64,000 nucleotides of DNA from Gemmatimonadetes bacterium T265 (GTDB lineage Bacteria; Gemmatimonadota; Gemmatimonadetes; Gemmatimonadales; Gemmatimonadaceae). Positions 35,056 to 44,500 of the stretch are shown one piece after another. Under the pieces are notes generated by a model. That model did no database searches. It worked only from the letters and a program-made list of their open reading frames with translations, and was not told the origin of the DNA. Made by a program: the position numbers and the translations under genes. Location of the stretch: the NCBI GenBank assembly GCA_019973575.1, contig BPUI01000004.1, positions 62,001-126,000 of the forward strand, written 5' to 3'. How positions within the stretch are numbered: position 1 is the stretch's first letter; every line of letters begins with the position of its first letter.

Positions 35056-35919
35056 ATGACCAAAGTCTGGTTGATCACGGGCAGTGGGAGCGGACTGGGA
35101 CGCGAGTTCGCGGAAGCCGCGCTCGCCGCGGGCGACCGCGTCGTGGCGGGGGCGCGGCGGCCGGGCGAGCTCGACGCATTGGTGGAGCGGTACGGCGCGC
35201 GCATCACGCCGGCGGAGCTCGACGTGCGCGACGAGGTGGCGGCACGGGCCGCGGTGCAGCGCGCCGTGGACGGGTACGGGCGCCTCGACGTGCTGGTGGA
35301 CAACGCGGGATACCAGTACAACGCCCCGTTCGAGCAGATCACGCCCGAGGCGTTCCGCGACGTCATCGAGACCTGCCTGTTCGGCGTCGTGTACACGACA
35401 CGCGCGGCCGTGCCAGTCATGCGCCGGCAGCGGCGCGGGCACATCTTCCAGGTGTCGTCGATCGGGGGGCGCGTGACGATCCCGGGCAACTCGCCGTACC
35501 ACGCGGCGAAGTGGGGGGTGGGCGGCTTCAGCGACTCGCTCGCCGACGAGGTGGCGCCGTTCGGCGTGAAGGTGTGCACCCTGGAGCCGGGCGGCATCCG
35601 GACAAGCTTCGCGCGGCGGGCGGGCGAGACGCTGCCGCCGCTGCTACCGGACTATGAGCCGTCGGTCGGCCCGACCTACGCGATGATCGCGGCGGCGCGC
35701 GGCACCGCGGAGAGCGACCCGAAGCGGATCGCCGACGTCGTGGTGCAGCTGGCGAATACCGCGGACGTTCCGAAGCGGCTGATCCTCGGTACGGCCGCGG
35801 CGACGTACGTGCAGCAGACCGAGACCGCGCGGGCGGCAGAGGCGGCCCGGTTCCGCGACCTGACGCTCTCAACGGGGTTCCCGGACGCGTCGACGATGCC
35901 GGATTCGCCGAAGCGCTAA
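35056..35919 (+). CDS. SDR oxidoreductase
   Basis: A 287-aa SDR of the group often regulated by AraC or XRE neighbours. The cofactor motif is LITGSGSGLGREFA, then LDVLVDNAGYQY, IFQVSSIGGRV, and the active pair in PYHAAKWGVGGFSD (Tyr and Lys; note HAAK). CTLEPGGIRTSFA matches the ketoreductase-like members. It follows the alcohol dehydrogenase by 105 nt on the same strand and may be co-regulated. The IS30 element begins 127 nt downstream. Confidence 0.93.
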   Translation: MTKVWLITGSGSGLGREFAEAALAAGDRVVAGARRPGELDALVERYGARITPAELDVRDEVAARAAVQRAVDGYGRLDVLVDNAGYQYNAPFEQITPEAFRDVIETCLFGVVYTTRAAVPVMRRQRRGHIFQVSSIGGRVTIPGNSPYHAAKWGVGGFSDSLADEVAPFGVKVCTLEPGGIRTSFARRAGETLPPLLPDYEPSVGPTYAMIAAARGTAESDPKRIADVVVQLANTADVPKRLILGTAAATYVQQTETARAAEAARFRDLTLSTGFPDASTMPDSPKR

Positions 35920-36045
35920 GTGTTCGATCCGAGAATGTCGTGGTCTGACCTGCGCGACGCGTGAGCTGTCTGTATGCGGGACAGCGGAAGCGCGATGCTG
36001 GGCGGCGGCGACCACCGCAGTCAAGAGGCGACGTGCAGCGCGCGA

Positions 36046-37369
36046 GACGGCGGTCTCAACGAGTCGCTGCACCACCGGCTTGGTGGAGAGCATACGGGCC
36101 GGCCGCGTTAGGCGCTACCCGGCCCCGGCCAGCTCGGCGAAGCGCTCGGCGGGGTTCCGCCAGCCCAGGGTCTCGCGCGGGCGCCCGTTGAGCTCCGCGG
36201 CGATCACGTCGAGGTCGGTCTGCGCGTACGCGCGGAGGTCGGCGCTTTTCGGCAGGTACTGCCGGAGCAGCCCGTTCGTGTTCTCGTTCGTGCCGCGCTG
36301 CCACGGACTGCGCGGGTCGCAGATGTAGACCTGCACGCCCGAGTCGACCGTGAACCGGACGTGCTCGCTCAGCTCCTTCCCGTTGTCCCGAGCGTACGCA
36401 CGTGAGCGAGCGCCGCAGCTGCTCCGGGAGCCGCGTGATCGCGGCCGCCCGGGACGCCGTAGGCGCCGCCTCGCGCGCCGGCCCGCCCTTGTAGCCGGCC
36501 GGCAGGGGGTAGAGCAGCACGTAGCGGCTCGTGCGCTCCACCAGGGTGCCGACGGCCGAGTGGTGGCGCCCGTACACGAGGTCGCCTTCCCAGTGCCCCG
36601 GCACCGCCCGGTCTTCCACCTCCGCGGGCCGGTCGCGGATCGACACGGTGTCGACGAGCTGCCCCCGGCCCTGCCCGCGGCGGGTGCGGGCGCCGCGCGG
36701 GAAGCGCATCGCCCGCCCGGTGCGCAGCTGCTTGGTCAGCTCGCGCTTGAGCGCGCCGCGCGCCTGCACGAACAGCGAGAGGTAGATCGTTTCGTGCGAC
36801 ACGCGCATGCTTGGGTCGTCGGGGTAGGCCCGCGGCCGCCAGTGCGCGATCTGCTCCGGCGACCAGCGCGCCCCGAGCTTGGCCTCGACCACGGCCCGCA
36901 GCGCCGGCCGCCGGGCGAGCCGGCGCGGCTTGGGCCGCTTCGCGCGCCGCCACGCCGCGGCGTCGGCGTCCCCCGCCCGATAGTGCGCGACGCCGCCGTT
37001 GCGCGCCACCTCCCGCGACACGGTCGTGTGGCTACGACCCAGGTGCGCCGCGATGGCGCGGCACGAGGCGCCCGCGGCCAGCCCGCGCGAGACCTCCTCG
37101 CGCTCGGCCGCGCTCAGCTGCCCCGCAGCGCGCTGACCGGGCGGTAGGCGCCGGCCGCCGGTGTGCGCCAGGACGCGGCGCACGTAGGCCATGTCGGTGC
37201 CGAAGTGCCGCGCGATGGTGCGCAGCGCCTCGCCCCGCCGCCACCGCGCCCAGATCTCCTCCTGCTCGGCGGCCGTCCAGCCGCCGGGTACCCGCTCGTC
37301 CACGACCCACCGCCGGAGCGCTCTTCATCTACCCGCGAGGTGGTGCAGCGACCGGTTGAGACCACCGTC
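36046..37369 (-). mobile_element. IS30-family insertion sequence with damaged transposase
   Basis: About 1.32 kb. The left end GACGGCGGTCTCAAC plus GAGTCGCTGCACCACC (36046-36076) and the right end read inward GACGGTGGTCTCAAC plus CGGTCGCTGCACCACC (37339-37369) agree in 28 of 31 positions. The minus-strand transposase inside is frameshifted, so the copy is probably immobile unless complemented. No clear target duplication. Confidence 0.85.
36115..37303 (-). pseudogene. IS30-family transposase, frameshifted by an apparent 10-bp insertion
   Basis: From 37303 the frame encodes an IS30 transposase: double HTH region (LSAAEREEVSRGLAAGASCR, IAAHLGRSHTTVSREVARNG), and the rve core start GHWEGDLVYGRHHSAVGTLV with its first Asp. 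After LRRSLT (about 36405) the frame turns Arg-rich. In the next frame, NGKELSEHVRFTVDSGVQVY, ICDPRSPWQRGTNENTNGLL and RQYLPKSADL follow to a stop at 36115. Compared with the IS30 consensus LTWDxGKE, ten extra bases lie at the break. The catalytic residues are thus divided between two frames. Confidence 0.85.
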
Positions 37370-37493
37370 CTTTCTGCTGAGTGAGACGCCGCGCTTCAAT
37401 ACGGACCCCGGGTTTCAGCCACGATCGAGTTCTGGCACACGTTCGTGGTCGGTGGGGCGTGCCTCAGAACGCGGCGAATGGCGCCGGTCGCGC

Positions 37494-38108
37494 CTAACGC
37501 AGCGGCCCGCGCCGCAGCCGGCCGGCGCGCTCGGGCGGGGCCGTGCGGGCCGGCCAGCTGCCGCTCGGCACGTAGCGGTACAGGGTCGCCCGCGACACAT
37601 GCAGCGCGGCGCACACCTCGTCGATGGGGCGGAGCGGGTCGGCCAGCAGCACGCGCGCCATCTCGACGCGCTCCGGGCTGAGCACGCGCGGGCGCCCGCC
37701 CATGCGGCCGCGGGCCCGCGCGGCCGCCAACCCGGCGCGGGTGCGCTCGCGAATCAGGTCGCGCTCGAACTCGGCGAGCGCCCCGAAGATATGGAACACG
37801 AGCTTGCCACCGGTCGTCGTGGTGTCCATGGCCTCGGTGAGCGACCGGAAGCCGACACCCCGCGCGTCCAGGGCGGTCACCTGCGCGATCAGGTGCCGGA
37901 GCGTGCGGCCGAGGCGGTCGAGACGCCACACCACCAGCGTGTCGCCCTCGCGCACGTAGTCGAGGGCGGCGGCCAGCCCCACACGGTCCTCGACGGCCCC
38001 GCTCACGACGTCGCTGAATGTGCGGCCGCAGCCGGCCTTCGCGAGCGCGTCCTGCTGGAGCGCGAGCGACTGCTCGGCGGTCGAGACCCGCGCGTAGCCG
38101 ACCAGCAC
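37494..38108 (-). CDS. Serine site-specific recombinase (resolvase/invertase)
   Basis: A 204-aa small serine recombinase from GTG 38108 with GGGAGG upstream. The catalytic Ser is in GYARVSTAEQ (residue 9), followed by LVVWRLDRLGRTLRHLI and FHIFGALAEFERDLIRERT. The C-terminal HTH has IDEVCAALHVSRATLYRYV. Such enzymes resolve transposon cointegrates or invert DNA. No transposase of Tn3 type and no obvious res or inversion sites were found close by, so it is either a solitary resolvase or a leftover of a larger transposon beside the IS30 copy. The TAG stop lies in the CGTTAGGC octamer. Confidence 0.92.
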   Translation of the reverse strand: MLVGYARVSTAEQSLALQQDALAKAGCGRTFSDVVSGAVEDRVGLAAALDYVREGDTLVVWRLDRLGRTLRHLIAQVTALDARGVGFRSLTEAMDTTTTGGKLVFHIFGALAEFERDLIRERTRAGLAAARARGRMGGRPRVLSPERVEMARVLLADPLRPIDEVCAALHVSRATLYRYVPSGSWPARTAPPERAGRLRRGPLR

Positions 38109-38140
38109 CAAACACCTCCCGCGGGCGTGGGCGACCGCAC

Positions 38141-38917
38141 TCAGAATTGGCGCCGGACGCCGAGCGCCGGGTACACGACGGCCCGGTCGTCCGCGGCGAA
38201 CACGTTCTCCGAGACGATCACCCGCGCCCCGAGCGCGGCGCGCGGCCCGCATCGGTACCAGACCCCGTGCTCGACGAGGAGCGCCGCTCGCTTGCCGCGC
38301 AGGGCGGCGGTCCACGCGTCGCCGCGGTTCCGGTTCTGCGTCCAGGCCACGCCCGTCGACGCGAGGTCCCAGGCGCGCCACCGGCCGCCGAGGGTGCGCC
38401 CCCAGTAAAGCGAGAGCTGCGGGTCGTGGCTGGCGCGGGGCGTGTTCGTGTACCGATACGCGACGTACGCGCTCGCCCACGCCCCGCCCCAGCGGAACGG
38501 GTGCGCCGCGCCGACGAGGTACGCGTTGTCGAGGTAGTACCCGCCCGCCGCGCGGTCGAAGAGCCCGAGCCCGCTCGTGTACTCGAGGTGCAGGAACACC
38601 GCGGGCTTCCAGAACTTCACCGTCTGCGTGGCCTCGACGTAGACCTTCGACATGTTGTGGCGGCTGCCGTCGAGGTCGCCCTGGGCCTTGAGCAGGAAGG
38701 CCCCGTTCGCCGAGCCGTGGTACGTCTGGTACGTCACCGTCGGGAAGTCCCGGCGGTTATTGCGCGGGTCCACGCTGTGCCGCCAGTCGTAGAGCACCTG
38801 CAGCTCCTGCGCGCGCGCCGCGCGGACGGGGGCGCACGCGGCGCCGATCACCGCGACGGAGGCGAGGAGCGGGAGCGTACGCGGAGACGTGCGCGGGCGT
38901 GTGCGTAGCAGCGGCAT
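38141..38917 (-). CDS. Outer-membrane beta-barrel candidate (DUF5020/Tsx-like)
   Basis: A 258-aa exported protein. The start at ATG 38917 gives a signal peptide (TLPLLASVAVIGAACA). The mature part is rich in aromatic amphipathic strands: RRDFPTVTYQTYHGSANGAF, MSKVYVEATQTVKFW, VFLHLEYTSGLGL, YYLDNAYLVGAAHPF, and it ends with Phe (ALGVRRQF), as outer-membrane barrels do. The pattern resembles DUF5020 proteins related to the Tsx nucleoside channel; that family call is tentative. It ends 32 nt before the resolvase gene and is not clearly operonic with other genes. Confidence 0.65.
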   Translation of the reverse strand: MPLLRTRPRTSPRTLPLLASVAVIGAACAPVRAARAQELQVLYDWRHSVDPRNNRRDFPTVTYQTYHGSANGAFLLKAQGDLDGSRHNMSKVYVEATQTVKFWKPAVFLHLEYTSGLGLFDRAAGGYYLDNAYLVGAAHPFRWGGAWASAYVAYRYTNTPRASHDPQLSLYWGRTLGGRWRAWDLASTGVAWTQNRNRGDAWTAALRGKRAALLVEHGVWYRCGPRAALGARVIVSENVFAADDRAVVYPALGVRRQF

Positions 38918-39197
38918 CGACGTTGGTCCCGGCGTGCAGGATGATGGACGCGCCGCGCGACCGGCGTGCGCGCGGCCGAGCGGTCGGTCGTTAGGCGGAC
39001 CGCCGGCGCCGCGGCGGACCGCGCCGGCGCCGCGGTGGGGCGCCGCCGCGTGGGCGTGACGCGTAGTTACGGGGGCCACGCGGCCGCGCACAACGGCCCG
39101 CGGACCGGCGGGACTCTGCGCGTGACGGGGCGGACGACGACCGCCCGCCGGCCGCCCGGGCGACCCGCCTAACGCGGCCGCGGTGCGGGCGGTGCGC

Positions 39198-40037
39198 TCA
39201 GCCCAGCAGCCGCTCGAGCGCGGCGCGGAAGCGCCGGCTGGCGCGCACCCGCTCGCCGCGGTCGAGCGTGAGCGTGGCGTCGCCGTGCCCCTCCGACGCC
39301 ACCCGCCGCACGCAGTCGAGGCGCACGATCGCCGACCGGTGGACGCGCGCGAACGCCGGCGGCAGCCGCCGGGCGAGGTCGTCGACCGTGCCGGCCACGA
39401 GGTGGACGGCGCCCCGGGCGTCGTGCACCTCCAGGTAGTTGCCCTGCGCGGCCACCCAGCGGATCTCGGCGAAGGGGATCACGCTCAGCTCCCCGTACCT
39501 GCGCGCGACGAGGCGGGGCGGGAGCGCCGGCCCGGCGGCGGCGAGCACGGCGTCGACGTCGCGCGCGGGCGTGCCGAAGCGGAGCGCCCGATCGACCGCC
39601 GCGAGCAGGCGCGCGTCGGCGTACGGCTTGAGCACGTAGTCGACCGCGCCCGCCTCGAACGCGTCGAGCGCGTGGCGGTCGTAGGCCGTCAGGAACACGA
39701 CCGGCGGCAGCGGCGCCGGCGTCCGTCGCGGGTCGCGGGCGCCCCCCAGCGCGTCGCCCGGCGAGCCCTCGCTCGGCGAGGGCTCGCGGACGGCGGCGAG
39801 CACCTCGAATCCGGTCAGGCCCGGCATCTGGATGTCCAGCAGGATCACGTCCGGCACGTCCGGCGGCGCGCCGCCCGCCCCGCCGGCCAGGGCGCGTCGG
39901 AGGTACGCGGCGGCGGCCAGGCCGTCGCCGCACTCGGCGACGATCTCGACGTCGCCGCGGCCCCGGAGCACGTCGGCCGCGCGCTCGCGCGCGAGCGCCT
40001 CGTCGTCGACGATCGCGACGCGGATTGCGCGACTCAT
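39198..40037 (-). CDS. LytTR-family response regulator
   Basis: A 279-aa regulator. The receiver shows VAIVDDEALARERA, phospho-acceptor Asp68 in DVILLDIQMPG, FLTAYDRHA and LKPYADA. Between the beta3 Asp and the Thr motif it has an unusually long insertion (EPSPSEGSPGDALGGARDPR). The LytTR domain (about 170-278) has IRWVAAQGNYLEVHDA, FARVHRSAIVRLDCV and RASRRFRAALERLL. Its kinase partner lies 40 nt upstream. It is a paralog of the pair at 7279-9446. Confidence 0.95.
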   Translation of the reverse strand: MSRAIRVAIVDDEALARERAADVLRGRGDVEIVAECGDGLAAAAYLRRALAGGAGGAPPDVPDVILLDIQMPGLTGFEVLAAVREPSPSEGSPGDALGGARDPRRTPAPLPPVVFLTAYDRHALDAFEAGAVDYVLKPYADARLLAAVDRALRFGTPARDVDAVLAAAGPALPPRLVARRYGELSVIPFAEIRWVAAQGNYLEVHDARGAVHLVAGTVDDLARRLPPAFARVHRSAIVRLDCVRRVASEGHGDATLTLDRGERVRASRRFRAALERLLG

Positions 40038-40077
40038 GGGCGCCTCACGAGCAGATCACGCGCGAGCCACGAGCGCC

Positions 40078-41331
40078 TCACGCGACCGGTGTAACCCGGT
40101 CCCCCACGTGCGCCACCACGTGCGCCACCGCGTGGTCCACCGTGCGGTCCATCGCGCGCTCCGGTGGCGGCTGGCGTCGCGCCGCCGGCCGCGCCAGGCG
40201 CCGCCAGGGTAGCGTCACTCGCACGCAGAAGCCCCGGCCCGGCGCGCCCTCGACGACGAACGTCTGGGCCGCGCCGTAGAGCTGCGTGGCCCGCGCGCGG
40301 ACGTTCCCGAGACCGACGCCGAGCCGGAGGTCCGCGACCGTCGCGCCCTGGCCGTCGTCTTCAACGAGGAGGTGTAAGCGATCCTCCACCCGGGAGGACT
40401 CCCGCCGCGCCGCGATCCGGAGCGTGCCCCCGGCGACGACCGGCGCGATCCCGTGCCGCACCGCGTTCTCGACCAGCGGCTGGAGCAGCAGGGCCGGCAC
40501 GGCGGCGTCGAGCAGGCCCGGATCAATCTCGCGCACTACGCGGAGCCGGTCGCCGAGGCGCGCCTGCTCAATGGCGAGGTAGGCGTCGGCGAACGCGAGC
40601 TCGGCGCCGAGCGTCGTCTCGTCCGCCCCGTGGTGGTCGAGCGACAGCCGGAGGAGCGCGGCGAGATCGGCGATGAGCGCCTGCGCGTCGCGCGGCCGCT
40701 TCGGGACGAGCGACGCGATCGCGTGCAGGGTGTTGAAGAGGAAGTGCGGCTGCAGCTGCTGGCGGAGCGCCGCCGTCTCGGCCCGCGCCAGGCGCGCCTC
40801 GAGCGTGAGCGCCTCGACCTCGCGCCGGTGCAGCGCGCGCGTCGCCTCCACCACGGTCGTGCCCCCCGCGACGAGGGCGTAGACGAGAACGGCGTGGAGG
40901 AACCCCCCGTAGAGCTCCTTGCGGAAGAGGCTCAGGCGGTCGGGGAACGCGCCGTTGGCGTTAAACAGCGACCAGTAGATGAGTGCGAACCCGGCGCACT
41001 GCGCGAGCGCCACGGCGGCGCCGGCGAGCCCGTGGCCCGCGACCCGCCGCCAGTCGCGCTGGCGCCGGAGGCGGTGCGTGACCCAGGCCGTCAGGGGCCC
41101 GAGCGCGAGCCACAAGGAGAAGCACGCGAGGTAGTAGCCGACCACCCACCACCACGGCTCGGGGCGGCCGATCGAGAGGCTCGAGAGGTACGAGGTGGCG
41201 GAGAACCCGAAGGCGACCGCCGCCCACGTGGCGCAGTGCGCCACGGCGAGGAGCGCGCCGCGGCGCACGCGGCGGCGCACCCGCACGCGGTCACTCAGGA
41301 GGCGCTCCCAGCGGTCTCGTCTCGTGCGCAT
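40078..41331 (-). CDS. LytS/YehU-type sensor histidine kinase
   Basis: A 417-aa kinase starting at ATG 41331. Four hydrophobic segments (about 25-50, 60-82, 100-122, 142-160) precede the phospho-acceptor His196 in LQPHFLFNTLHAIASL. The HATPase domain has LQPLVENAVRHGIAP, EDDGQGATVADLR and GVGLGNVRARATQ. The last 25 codons are built from near-repeats of 12 bp (CACGTGCGCCAC twice exactly at 40105-40128, then two degenerate units), giving VDHAVAHVVAHVGD; that tail is absent from the paralog. It is upstream of its LytTR regulator. Confidence 0.93.
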   Translation of the reverse strand: MRTRRDRWERLLSDRVRVRRRVRRGALLAVAHCATWAAVAFGFSATSYLSSLSIGRPEPWWWVVGYYLACFSLWLALGPLTAWVTHRLRRQRDWRRVAGHGLAGAAVALAQCAGFALIYWSLFNANGAFPDRLSLFRKELYGGFLHAVLVYALVAGGTTVVEATRALHRREVEALTLEARLARAETAALRQQLQPHFLFNTLHAIASLVPKRPRDAQALIADLAALLRLSLDHHGADETTLGAELAFADAYLAIEQARLGDRLRVVREIDPGLLDAAVPALLLQPLVENAVRHGIAPVVAGGTLRIAARRESSRVEDRLHLLVEDDGQGATVADLRLGVGLGNVRARATQLYGAAQTFVVEGAPGRGFCVRVTLPWRRLARPAARRQPPPERAMDRTVDHAVAHVVAHVGDRVTPVA

Positions 41332-41618
41332 GAGGACAGGGGGACCGAACGTCAACACCGCGGTGCCGACCGCGCGCGTCCGCGGGGTCGCGTCGGGTGA
41401 GCGGCCTCCGGGACCGGCCGTCCGGCGCCCGAAGGGTGGCGTTCGGCGACCGCCGGAGACAAGCGGCGGCGTGTAGGCGGGACTCGCCACATGACGGGCG
41501 GGCGCGGGGCTGGCCGGGAGCGGCGCCGAGCGGCACCTGCACCGCACGCGCGTGCTCCGTGTCCGCGCGTGGGTTCTGCGCCGAGCGCGGAGCGTCTCGG
41601 AACCGTGAGGCGGTTCCG

Positions 41619-42650
41619 TCAGGCCGCCCCGTGGACCGTGAGGATCACCTTGCCGCGCGCGTGCCCCGCCTCGACGTACCGGACGGCCGCGGCGGCGTCG
41701 GCCAGCGCGTACCGGCGGTCGAGGACCGGCGTCACGCGGCCGGCGGCGAGGAGGTCCCGCAGCAGCCGGAGGTCGTCCGCGCTCCGCCGCGTGACGAGCG
41801 GGACGCGGCGCCGGCCGCCGGCGGCGGGCCGCGCCCGCACCGCCAGCATGCGCGGGAGCGGGCCGACCCAGCGGCCGTCCGGCCCCCCCACGGCCACGTA
41901 GGTGCCGCCCGGCCGGAGCACGCGCGCGCACGCCGCGAGCGGCCGATTGCCCACGCAGTCGAGCAGCAGGTCGTAGCGCCCGCGGTGCTCGGCGGCCGCC
42001 GTGACGTCGTCGCGCGTGTAGTCCACCACGTGCTCGGCGCCGAGCGAGCGCACCAGCGCCGTGTTGGACGTGCTGCACACGCCGGTGACCGCGGCGCCGA
42101 ACGTCCGCGCGAGCTGCACGGCGAACGTGCCCACCCCGCCCGCGGCGCCATTCACGAGCACACGTGGGGTGGGCGGTTGCCCCGCGGGGAGCCCGCCGGC
42201 GCGGAGCCCCTGCAGCGCGGTCAGCGCCGCCGTGGGCACGGCCGCCGCCTGCGCGAAGGCAACGGCGGGCGGCAGCGGGACCAGCGCCGCTTCGGCCGCG
42301 CACGCATACTCGGCGAACGCGCCGCGGGCCGTCCCGAACACGGCGTCGCCGGGCGCCAGGCGTGTCACGCCGCGCCCGACCGCCGCGACCACGCCGGCCG
42401 CGTCGACCCCGAGCCGGCGGGCCCGGGGGCGCGCGAGGCCGAAGAGCGGGCGGAGCGCGTAGGGCGTGCCGCGCACGAAGTGCCACTCGCGCGGGTTCAC
42501 GCCGGCGGCGTGTACGGCCAGGAGCACCTCGCCGTCGCCGGGTGCCGGCACGGGCGCGTCCTCGCACCGCAGCACCTCGGGCGGGCCGTAGCGGTCGTAG
42601 ACCACGGCGCGCATGCGGGCCGGGGGGGCGGGGGGCGCGGTCGGCGGCAT
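41619..42650 (-). CDS. NAD(P)-dependent zinc-free dehydrogenase, quinone reductase-like
   Basis: A 343-aa medium-chain reductase of the quinone oxidoreductase/ reticulon-4-interacting-like group. It starts at ATG 42650 after AGGGGG. Motifs are RAVVYDRYGPPEVLRCEDAP, AGVNPREWHFVRGTPYALRP, GVDAAGVVAAVGRGVTRLAP, and the nucleotide-binding VLVNGAAGGVGTFAVQLA. No structural zinc cysteines are present. It probably reduces enones or quinones with NADPH. Its ending YVEAGHARGKVILTV is typical. No partner gene is adjacent. Confidence 0.93.
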   Translation of the reverse strand: MPPTAPPAPPARMRAVVYDRYGPPEVLRCEDAPVPAPGDGEVLLAVHAAGVNPREWHFVRGTPYALRPLFGLARPRARRLGVDAAGVVAAVGRGVTRLAPGDAVFGTARGAFAEYACAAEAALVPLPPAVAFAQAAAVPTAALTALQGLRAGGLPAGQPPTPRVLVNGAAGGVGTFAVQLARTFGAAVTGVCSTSNTALVRSLGAEHVVDYTRDDVTAAAEHRGRYDLLLDCVGNRPLAACARVLRPGGTYVAVGGPDGRWVGPLPRMLAVRARPAAGGRRRVPLVTRRSADDLRLLRDLLAAGRVTPVLDRRYALADAAAAVRYVEAGHARGKVILTVHGAA

Positions 42651-43114
42651 GGCGCCCCCTACGCATGCCGCCCCGGGTCGGTGTCGCCCGCCGCCCCCTG
42701 GCCTGCGTCCGTCCGGCGCGCCGGACACCGAGAGGCAACTCGCTCCTGCCGTCGTTAGTTGAACGTGCATGGGGCGTCTCGATAACGTCGATCGGGCCTA
42801 ACGTGAGACTCGAGCCCGTGTCTGATCAGGGGATGAGTTCCGGGTGTTTCACCGGGCATGATCTTGGGGGTGGACACCTGGAACTGGTCCCAGGTCGCGC
42901 GGCGCGACGGTCCGCGAGCCGGGTACGTTTCGCGCCGGAGGCGCCCCGGTCGCGGCACCGCACCGGTACGGTACCGGCACCGTACGGGTGCTGCATGTCC
43001 CGCGCGAGCGGCGGCCGACACCGGCGGTCGGCCGCTCACGCCGACCGCGACCGCGCTCCAGTCCCGACGGACCGGCGCCGGGACCACACGTCCACTCCAC
43101 GACCCCCACGCACG
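42651..43114. other. Divergent intergenic region with palindromes
   Basis: Between the minus-strand reductase and the plus-strand beta-propeller gene. It holds an octamer copy at 42796, a lower-GC stretch at 42770-42880 and the palindrome at 42963-42977. No gene is recognised. Confidence 0.4.
42963..42977. promoter_or_regulatory. 15-bp palindrome CCGGTAC-G-GTACCGG
   Basis: A perfect inverted repeat, with a further partial repeat CACCGTACGG just after it (42979-42988). It stands about 140 nt before the ATG at 43115. It could be an operator for that gene; no matching regulator is next to it. Confidence 0.3.
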
Positions 43115-44089
43115 ATGCACGAGCCTACGCCCCCGGCCTCGCCCCCGACCGTCCTCGTCGCGACGTGGGACGACGGCCTGTTCGTCGTCTCCGCGGGCAC
43201 GGTGCTGCACGAACTGCCCGGGCACGCGGTGTCGACGCTCGCGCCGGACGGGCGGGGCGGCGCGCTCGCGATCGTGGACGGCCGCTCGCTGCGCCGCCGC
43301 CGCGCGGCCGGGGCGTGGCACCCGATCACGGGGGCCGCTCCGGAGGGCGCGTGCTGCGTGGCGGTAGGCGACGTCGTGTACGTCGGCACCCACGACGCGG
43401 CGGTCCTGCGCGTCCGTGCCGACGGCACCGACGCTGCCATCGAGCGCCTGCGCGGCTTCGAGCAGGTCGCGGGTCGGGACCACTGGTACGCGGGCGCGGC
43501 CGTGATCGACGGTCGGCGTGTGGGACCGCCGCTCGGCGTGCGGTCCATGGCGGTGACCTGCGACGGCACCGTGCTGCTGGCGAACGTGCACGTCGGCGGG
43601 ATCCCGCGATCGCTCGACGGGGGCGCCACGTGGCAGCCCACGATCGCGATCGACACCGACGTGCACGAGGTCCGCGCGCACCCGACGCGGGCGAACCTCG
43701 TGGCCGCGGCCGCCGGCGCCGGGCTGTGCCTCAGCCACGACGGGGGCGCGACGTGGGCGTGCACGGACGCCGGTCTGCACGCGCCGGCGTGTTTCGCCGT
43801 CGCGTTCGCGGGCGACGACGTCCTCGTGTCCGCGGCGGAGGGCCCCTTCGCGCCCCGGGGCGCGGTCTACCGCCGAGCCGTGGACGACCCCGGGCCGCTC
43901 GTCCGGGTCGCCGGCGGGCTCCCCGCATGGCTCGCGGGCGGCGTCGACACGGCGTGCCTCGCGGTGAACGGCCCGGCGATCGCCGTCGCCGACCGGCAGG
44001 GTACGCTCTATGTCTCGCCCGACATGGGGCGGACCTGGTCGCGGGCCGCGGATGGCCTGCCGACCCCGAGCAGCGTTGTGATCGTGTGA
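43115..44089 (+). CDS. BNR/sortilin-type beta-propeller protein
   Basis: A 324-aa protein with repeated four-strand blades carrying Asp-box (BNR) motifs: PRSLDGGATWQPTIAI, LSHDGGATWACTDAGL and VSPDMGRTWSRAADGL. This predicts a beta-propeller like sortilin/YCF48 or WD40/YVTN-like proteins. No signal peptide is visible, so it may be cytoplasmic. Starts in the same frame upstream exist but are Arg-rich. Its role (binding scaffold, glycosidase-like) cannot be told. It is a single-gene unit. Confidence 0.82.
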   Translation: MHEPTPPASPPTVLVATWDDGLFVVSAGTVLHELPGHAVSTLAPDGRGGALAIVDGRSLRRRRAAGAWHPITGAAPEGACCVAVGDVVYVGTHDAAVLRVRADGTDAAIERLRGFEQVAGRDHWYAGAAVIDGRRVGPPLGVRSMAVTCDGTVLLANVHVGGIPRSLDGGATWQPTIAIDTDVHEVRAHPTRANLVAAAAGAGLCLSHDGGATWACTDAGLHAPACFAVAFAGDDVLVSAAEGPFAPRGAVYRRAVDDPGPLVRVAGGLPAWLAGGVDTACLAVNGPAIAVADRQGTLYVSPDMGRTWSRAADGLPTPSSVVIV

Positions 44090-44500
44090 GGCGCCTGGTG
44101 AGAGCGCGGCGCGCCCGGCTCCGTTTCCACCACCGGCGCGCCCGACACGCGTGCGGAGCACCCGATGGCGCAAGACACGCGTCTGACCGGTCGTTGCCGG
44201 GTCACGGCGTGGATCACCAGCGCTGGAGCGTCACGCGGCGCCGCCGCGCGCGAGGCCGACCGTGGAGGGCCGGCGGGACCCGCCCCGGGTTCCCACAGGC
44301 GCCGGACAGCGGCTCGCTCTCGGTGCGCTGATCGTCGATTGAGCGACGGCCGCCACGCCGTCTCGGCATGTGAGGCGGAATCGGAGCGCGGACGGGTTCT
44401 GGAACCCGCCTCAAGCGCGGGCCCGTGCGGAACAGAACTCGTCGTCCTGCACTGACGGCAGGCCGCGGGCCGTGTGCGTGCGCGGGTTCGACGCCCAGGC
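44090..44500. other. Intergenic region upstream of the first PadR-ADOP operon
   Basis: No gene or clear repeat recognised. Short frames on both strands are Arg/Ala-rich. The 3' end leads into the promoter at 44501-44529. Confidence 0.35.
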
